From Eutypa lata (taxonomy: Eukaryota > Ascomycota > Sordariomycetes > Xylariales > Diatrypaceae): DNA of 64,000 bases. The notes under the pieces were generated by a model. That model had not been told where the DNA came from and searched no databases. It saw nothing but the letters and a program-made list of their open reading frames with translations. This document shows, piece by piece, positions 57,941 to 64,000 of this stretch (position 1 is its first letter; every line of letters starts with the position of its first letter). The DNA is taken from NCBI GenBank assembly GCA_022661535.1, contig JAKULF010000007.1, positions 2,852,001 through 2,916,000 of the forward strand, read 5' to 3'. Made by a program: the position numbers and the translations under genes.

Positions 57941-60900
57941 ATGCTCCATGCGTCGTCGTCCAACAACCACTCTCTCTTTTCCTTTGGCCGGAATGCAGCA
58001 TCGGGCAGCGTAGAGGATCCTAACGGCTCTTTCGAATTCCTCCCCTCTGTGAGCTTCGATGACCTCCAGAGTAGCCTCGAATCTGCCTCTACCGAGTTCA
58101 AATTGACCCAGTTCCCTATGCCTACTGGGCAGGGGAGTATACTGGAGCAAAAGCCCGTCATCGACAGCATGGCCACTCACCAATCCACCGGCACACGTAA
58201 TGTGGGGACTGCACGTGCCTCCGCCGCTCAGTCCAACTCAACATCCAACATTACAACGCGGCCTTCGAGAACTGGATCCATCCTGAGGCGACCAAGCACT
58301 TCTAGCAGAAAATCCAGTGTTGGATCTAACGTGACCATTACTGGTAACATGGATCCCCCAGCAGCGCCTGCTGCGACGAGGACACGCCGTCAGAGTCTCT
58401 ATCCACCAGTTTCTAATAGCAACATTGGGAAGCCTCCCAGGAAGTCGGTTGGCCCAGGAGTTGTTGATGCTGATTATGGGAGTCGGGCAGGACAGAAACG
58501 GAGACCGAGCGTGATATCTCGTGAGAAAACTGGCGATGAACCAGTCCGAACCTCCATGGAGTCCACCAATGGGTTGGCTGCTGAGAACACGAGAAACCTT
58601 GCAGTCGCGAGGAGTGCGAAAGCCAGGTCGGTGCAACCGCCGCCTCGGATATCTGCTAGCTTTCCTGCTAGTGACAGTAACAATACCATGCTCACACCAG
58701 ATCACAACCGAGTATCGAACATATTCCCAAGGTCACCAAAAGGCAAAGGCTCAACTCCTAGCTCGGGAAGGCGAATGTCGGTTATGCCTGGCTCCCACGG
58801 TAACCATGCAACTGGGTTAGGTGCTAGAACAATTTCGCCAACCGACGCGCAAAGGGCAAAGCGAATGTCAATCCATCCATCGCAACCTCCGTCGCAACAA
58901 GCAACACATGGCCCTCCCGTCAGCATTGAGACCCGTTCGCACTCGCGTTCTCCGTCTATGATTCCACGGAAAACTTCTACTCCTTCATCCGCCAGGACAA
59001 CCCCGGAGATCAGCAATAGGAAATCTTATAGTTCAGGGTTGTCAGTTGGTTCAACGACTAGTTTCAATACCCACAGGACATCGACAGGATCCTTGCAGCG
59101 AACTTTCGCTCAGGGTGCTGCTTCGAGTTCTAGACTGCCTGCGCCGAAGTCGATGAATATTCACAACCCTCCTGCAGCCGACACGGATGAGGATGTACCA
59201 CCTGTGCCTGCTATTCCCAAGGCTTATGAATCACCTAAAGAGGCCCCTTCCGCCGAGTTATCTTTTCTCGACAAGGTGAAATCTAGCCGTACTGCCGAGA
59301 CGAGTAGTCTTCATAGCACCTCTACAGGGACACTGTCTAGTACCCCTGTCTTCGAGCCAACGACCAAAGTCCAACGCAAAACAAGCGCGCGGAAGAAGAA
59401 GTCAAGGAGCACATTGGGCGGTCCTGCATCTGATATCGAGCAACAGAACAACGTGAACCCGCCGAGAAAGAACTTACAGCCACTGAGACTCCCCCCACTA
59501 AATTTGGGTCCCTTAAGTACACCTACGCAGTCTCGAATTGCAGCCTTGCAGGATCAAGGCAACGATGATGGTGCCTCCAGTCCAACTCCGAGTCGAGGCC
59601 TCGCAAAGACGCCAACGACACCATTGACTGCTTCAAGAAGTACATTCTTCTCGAAAGGCCGCGTAGATGTTGATCCGCAGAAGCCTGTTCGTAGAAGCAC
59701 AAGTTCTCATCACATTAGGCGCGTTGAGAGTCCTACCCCTTCACAACCTAAAACCTCTTCTGAATCACTGGAACCTGTACCAATCACAACAAAGACGCGC
59801 AAACCGAACGTATCCCCCTACTTATCATCATCTGTTCCTAAGGAGAGTGATGATTTCGGAAAGCAAGTAGCAAAATCTAAGTCGAATGGAGATGCCAACA
59901 AGACCACTGCAGTTGATACTGCTGTTGAAAGCAGGCCGCATCAGAAACCTAGTGGGCCTCGAGCTCAGAAAATGGCAAAGCCGCCACCCAAGTCTCCACC
60001 GCCCGAGCCAGCTCCCGAAGAGCCTCAAACCCCTTCATCAATGAGCTCTATTAGGAGAAAACTTAGTCTCTCCTGGAAGCGAAGCAACTCTAAGAGTAGC
60101 AACCATGCTACGTCGCAGTCCGACAAGTCTGGACAACATGCCCGCCAAGACAGCATGCCACCTCCACGTATACCCGTGTCAGCCACGACGAGCCTCAATT
60201 CCGTGAAAGCATCAAGTCCCAGCCATACGAACAAATCCACAAGCTCATTTCTGGAATCTAAGCGGAGGAAGAGCTCGGCTTCCAGCCTCACTGCCCTTTC
60301 TCAGGATAAGAACCGAAATGACAACCACGCTAAAAAGGACACTGGTAATAACTCAATGATTGAGACCTCGACGCAACCTCGCAAACAATCATCTGTGCAG
60401 AGGATGCTCCGCCCAAGACCCTCTACAGCGTCGATTCAGAATGAACTCTACACGGCTGAATTAGATAGGGATGATTTAGTCGCTGAAGACGAAATGAAAA
60501 AACTGGCCTCGAGAAGAAAGGAGACTGAGATAGCCGCTCGGACTTTGGATGCTCTTCGTAAGCGAGCATCCACTAAAGAGCGCGTTAGCCCTCATGATGC
60601 TGTTCGAATAGCAACGTTGAATCTGTACGAGCGAGGCGAAATCATGGATTATGGCGACGTCTATTTCTGTGGAACCCAGAATGCCAACAAGGTAGTAGGC
60701 GATCTGAACTCCGGGTCTCCAAACTTCGGTTACGACGATGACCGTGGAGATTATACTATTATCACTGGCGATCACCTCGCATATCGCTATGAAATCATCG
60801 ACGTTCTCGGAAAGGGAAGCTTTGGACAAGTAGTGAGGTGTATCGACCATAAGATTGGCGCTCTCGTAGCGGTGAAGATCATCCGTAACAAGAAGAGGTT

Positions 60901-62122
60901 CCACCAACAAGCTCTTGTCGAAGTTAATATCCTACAAAAGCTTCGCGAATGGGTATGTATCAACTCTAATTATTTTATAATGCACTCGCTAACGATTATC
61001 GAATAGGACCCCAAGAATAAGCACAGCATGGTTAATTTTACACATAGCTTCTACTTCCGTGGCCATCTCTGCATCTCTACTGAGCTCCTCGACATGAATC
61101 TCTATGAGTTCATCAAATCGAACTCTTTCCGTGGCTTCTCGCTTAAACTAATCAGGCGTTTCACCAAGCAGATGCTGAGCTCTCTGAACCTTCTGAAAAA
61201 GCATAAAGTCATTCATTGTGACTTGAAGCCAGAAAACATCCTGGTTCGACATCCCATGCATTCGGAAATTAAGGTGATCGACTTCGGATCCAGTTGCTTC
61301 GAGAACGAGAAGGTCTATACGTACATTCAATCCCGGTTCTATCGGTCTCCTGAAGTAATTCTGGGAATGACGTACGGCCTTCCCATTGATATGTGGAGTT
61401 TAGGTTGCATCCTTGCTGAGTTGTATACTGGTGTTCCTATCTTCCCGGGAGAAAACGAGCAAGAGCAATTGGCATGCATCATGGAGGTATTCGGCCCACC
61501 CGAGAAACATTTGATCGAGAAAAGCACTAGGAAGAAGCTGTTCTTTGATTCAATGGGCAAACCTCGTCTGACGGTATCTTCGAAAGGGAGAAGGCGGCGT
61601 CCATCTTCTAAGACGCTCCAACAAGTGCTCAAGTGCGACGACGAAGCCTTCCTCGATTTCCTTGCCCGCTGTTTGCGATGGGATCCGGACCGCCGACTCA
61701 AGCCGGAGGAAGCTATCCGGCATGAGTTTATCTCGGGCCAGAAAACTTCCGTCCCAGTCCCACGTGTATCGGCTCGCGATTCATCGCCAATGAAGCGCCA
61801 CAATACCATTGCTGCGCCCCGACCGCTGCCAGAACCCCCAACAGGTAGCAAGCCCGGACTAACGCTGCGTCCACGTGAGACTACGGCGGTGAGCCCTCAT
61901 AAGCATGTGTCCGGGACAACAGGCACGAGACGGGTATCAGGAATGAACGGTCCAACCACTGCGACGGGATCGAAGCGGACGAGCGGCGGAAATAATACAA
62001 CTGCGTCTTCTGCTCCTGTTGCAGCTAATAGCAGTCTTCCTCGGGTAGCCGGTCGTAATGTAAGTGGCAAACAGGACTTGGCGTCAGCAGGTGCCAATGT
62101 TGCTATGAGTCGACGAGCTTGA
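57941..62122 (+). CDS. pom1: DYRK-family protein kinase, Pom1-like
   Basis: Predicted ~1375 aa, exons 57941-60952 and 61007-62122, joined between Trp and Asp. The first ATG in the open frame is MLHASSSNNHSLFSFGRN; an upstream exon could extend it. Residues 1-~880 are Ser/Pro/Thr-rich, basic and disordered, with many RxxS-type sites, as in Pom1, where such a region binds membrane. A DYRK homology box precedes the kinase (ERGEIMDYGDVYFCGTQN). The kinase domain spans about 950-1250: LGKGSFGQVVRC, VAVKIIRNKKRF, VIHCDLKPENIL (HCD rather than HRD, typical for DYRK), KVIDFGSSCFE, and activation loop KVYTYIQSRFYRSPEVILG with the YxY autophosphorylation site. The C-terminal ~120 residues are again basic and disordered. 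In yeasts Pom1 sets polarity and division timing; the same is inferred here. Yak1 is a less likely alternative. Confidence 0.83.
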
Positions 62123-63384
62123 AACGGGGGGGGTTTGCCGGCGCAGGGTACGACTTGGAGTGGTGTTTTCGATTGATAACTTCCTACGTGCATTATGAGA
62201 ACCTTGTTGGGTATTTTTGTCGTTCTGTGGTATATCACACAAACCTAAGTGTCAACTCTCGAGGGCGCGCGGACAGGGCTTTATAGACTTTTTTCTTTTT
62301 TTACAGCATGGCGGTACCTGTGTTCAATTGCATCGACATATTTTAAGGGGAAATGACATGGGGCGAAACAAAGACTAGCATACATGTGTTCGCCTCGCTG
62401 CGACTACGACCACGACATCACTTATATCTCCTTTTTTACATTCCTAATGTTCCGATTCTATATATATTATTTTCAACCTGCCTGAGGCCTCCCTCCCACC
62501 CATCACCTTCGAGATTTTCAATGAGGCAAGGAAGACGTTTTAGAGAAGGGGAAGAGAGATGGATGGGACCTCGGACCTTGCTTCATACGGGTCTTCTTAG
62601 CTTTTCCTAGCTCAGCTCAGCGGAAAAGGGAGAGAAGGAAAATGCTTTTTTTCTTTTCCGTCTCTCTCCCTTCAAAATTAGCGAGATAGATAGATGGGCG
62701 AGCGATCTTTCGGAATGGGAATGGACGGTGGATTTTATGGGTGGATGGATGGATGGTCAGACATCCTCTCGCTCTCTCACCCAAGACAAATCCATTCCTT
62801 GTACTTTGTCCTCTCCCCCGCCGTTGATTTTTCTTCTTTCTTTCTTCTTTTCACCACCTACTTACGCAGCATGTACTATACCAACTACTCTATAATGGCG
62901 GAGAGAAGAGAAAAGAAAAAAAAAGGGCCTTGGAGAGCACCGAAAAGAACAAGAATTTCCGAGTTCCATGGTGAATGTGAATGTTTGTGTGTTCTTATTA
63001 TATTCATTAATAACTTTAAAGATATGTCTAAGTGTCTAAATATGCCTTGGCATACCATATTCTGTTACTACTTACTACCATGTCTATCTATCATTTGACG
63101 TTGACCTCTTGCCCAGGTCGCGCTGCTAAAGCTCAATGACCATGCGGACGGACATGACTTAGCGTGTATCACCTTCAGCTGCAATTCCCTTTTCTTCGTT
63201 CCTGATGCTCCCTCCCTCCTTTCCTCCCTCTTTCTCCCCCCGTGTGCGTGTATGCGCGTGCGCGCGCGCACCTCCAGGCAGAGCAACGTATAGACCCTAT
63301 AGGGAGGGAGAGAAGGATCTTACATCCATTACCTTACCTAAGGCGAGCACCAGCTGGCCAGCCACATATCGAGGGAGCTGACTA

Positions 63385-63403
63385 CATGCATGCATGCATG
63401 CAT
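63385..63403 (+). repeat. (CATG)n microsatellite
   Basis: Nineteen bases of tandem CATG. Confidence 0.9.
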
Positions 63404-63546
63404 ACTCACATACTTACTTACTTACCTACCCTTATTCTTACTCCGGCGCCACAACCGTGTGCGTCCGGACATTAGGTAAGTAACGTTGCTTTCCGCCGTT
63501 TCGTGTAGGACAAGACAAGACAAGACAAGTGGGAAGAAGCTGAAGA

Positions 63547-63577
63547 CGAACGAACGAATGAACGAACGAACGAACGG
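63547..63577 (+). repeat. (CGAA)n microsatellite
   Basis: Seven to eight CGAA units with one ATGA interruption. Confidence 0.85.
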
Positions 63578-63929
63578 GCTTAGTACCCACGTCTGTCCGT
63601 TCCGTCCGTCAAGTCGACGCGGAATTAACATGCATTCATTATGCAACCTACCTAGTAGTTACTGTACTATATTATATTATGTCATGCATGTGCATATAGG
63701 CAGGCATGATAATGCGATGATGATGATGATGTTAAAACCAATCAACCAAACCAAATCAAACCAACTTATGTATGTGCGTACCGTACCTACCTACCCAATT
63801 TTTGCCTTGGTGGGCGTTTGAGGCGGAAATGAGAAAATAGAAGATGGAGGATTGAAAATCTAGAAATTCTCGTGTGCAAGGAAGCCCATGGGGACGTTGG
63901 CCCCGGTGACGATGATGACGAGAATGGCG

Positions 63930-63984
63930 GTAGGGGTGGTGGTGGTGGTTGTGGTGGTGAGTGAGTGAGTGAGAGAGTGAGAGT
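63930..63984 (+). repeat. GGT/GTGA simple repeat
   Basis: GGTGGTGGTGG followed by tandem GTGA and GAGA units near the end of the window. Confidence 0.85.
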
Positions 63985-64000
63985 GCTCGTACGCTAAGTT

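Larger units (their letters stand above)
62123..64000. other. Right-end non-coding region with simple repeats
   Basis: 3' flank of the DYRK kinase and spacer up to the end of the window. No gene supported. Contains GATA/GGAT runs (about 62684-62756), a CATG run (63385-63403), a GAACGAAC run (63547-63577), a GACAAGACAAG run (~63510-63530) and a GGTGGTGGT/GTGAGTGA tract at the very end. Confidence 0.55.

Overview
The window looks like the nuclear genome of a filamentous ascomycete, most likely a Sordariomycete. Genes are interrupted by short GT-AG introns (about 41 to 80 nt, often with a CTAAC-type branch site). Coding regions are GC-rich and spacers are AT-richer with many microsatellites. The products are typical of filamentous fungi (ERG4 sterol reductase, SNF1, GID1/VID30, MPP10, AP-3 mu, an INO80 Ies4-like subunit, a DYRK kinase). 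Gene order and strand are mixed, with no operons and no obvious secondary-metabolite cluster.

Layout. 0-9 kb: a possible small gene at the left edge (-), a CorA-like membrane protein with a long N-terminal extension (-), and ERG4 (-). 9-13 kb: a transposon-rich gap holding a ~578 bp terminal-inverted-repeat element with a tRNA-derived SINE nested inside it, coding relics, and a short-chain dehydrogenase broken by one nonsense codon and one frameshift (-). 13-19.4 kb: an FAD-dependent oxidoreductase (+) and SNF1 (-). 19.4-29.8 kb: mostly gene-poor, with a hypothetical protein (-) and an Ies4-like INO80 subunit (+). 29.8-37.8 kb: GID1/VID30 (+), then a divergent pair made of a trypsin-fold protease-like protein (-) and a C-terminally anchored membrane protein (+). 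38-45 kb: compact housekeeping genes (mitochondrial malonyl-CoA:ACP transacylase, a collapsed 3-ketodihydrosphingosine reductase relic, AP-3 mu, MPP10). 46-54.7 kb: a Cys-rich single-pass membrane protein, a decayed gene, two fungal-specific hypotheticals and a small DMAC1-like mitochondrial membrane protein. 57.9-62.1 kb: a large Pom1-like DYRK kinase. The right end is repeat-rich non-coding DNA.

The most distinctive loci are (1) the protease-like gene at 33.5-35.9 kb, whose C-terminal tail was built by internal duplication and which carries three copies of a DSGYxS motif resembling an SCF phosphodegron, head-to-head with a membrane protein of a fungal-specific family; and (2) the nested MITE/SINE at 9.2-9.8 kb, where a 7-bp target-site duplication, a poly(A) tail and pol III box-like sequences can be read directly. 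Exon structures were inferred by eye from frame, splice sites and family expectation; no alignment or transcript evidence was available.
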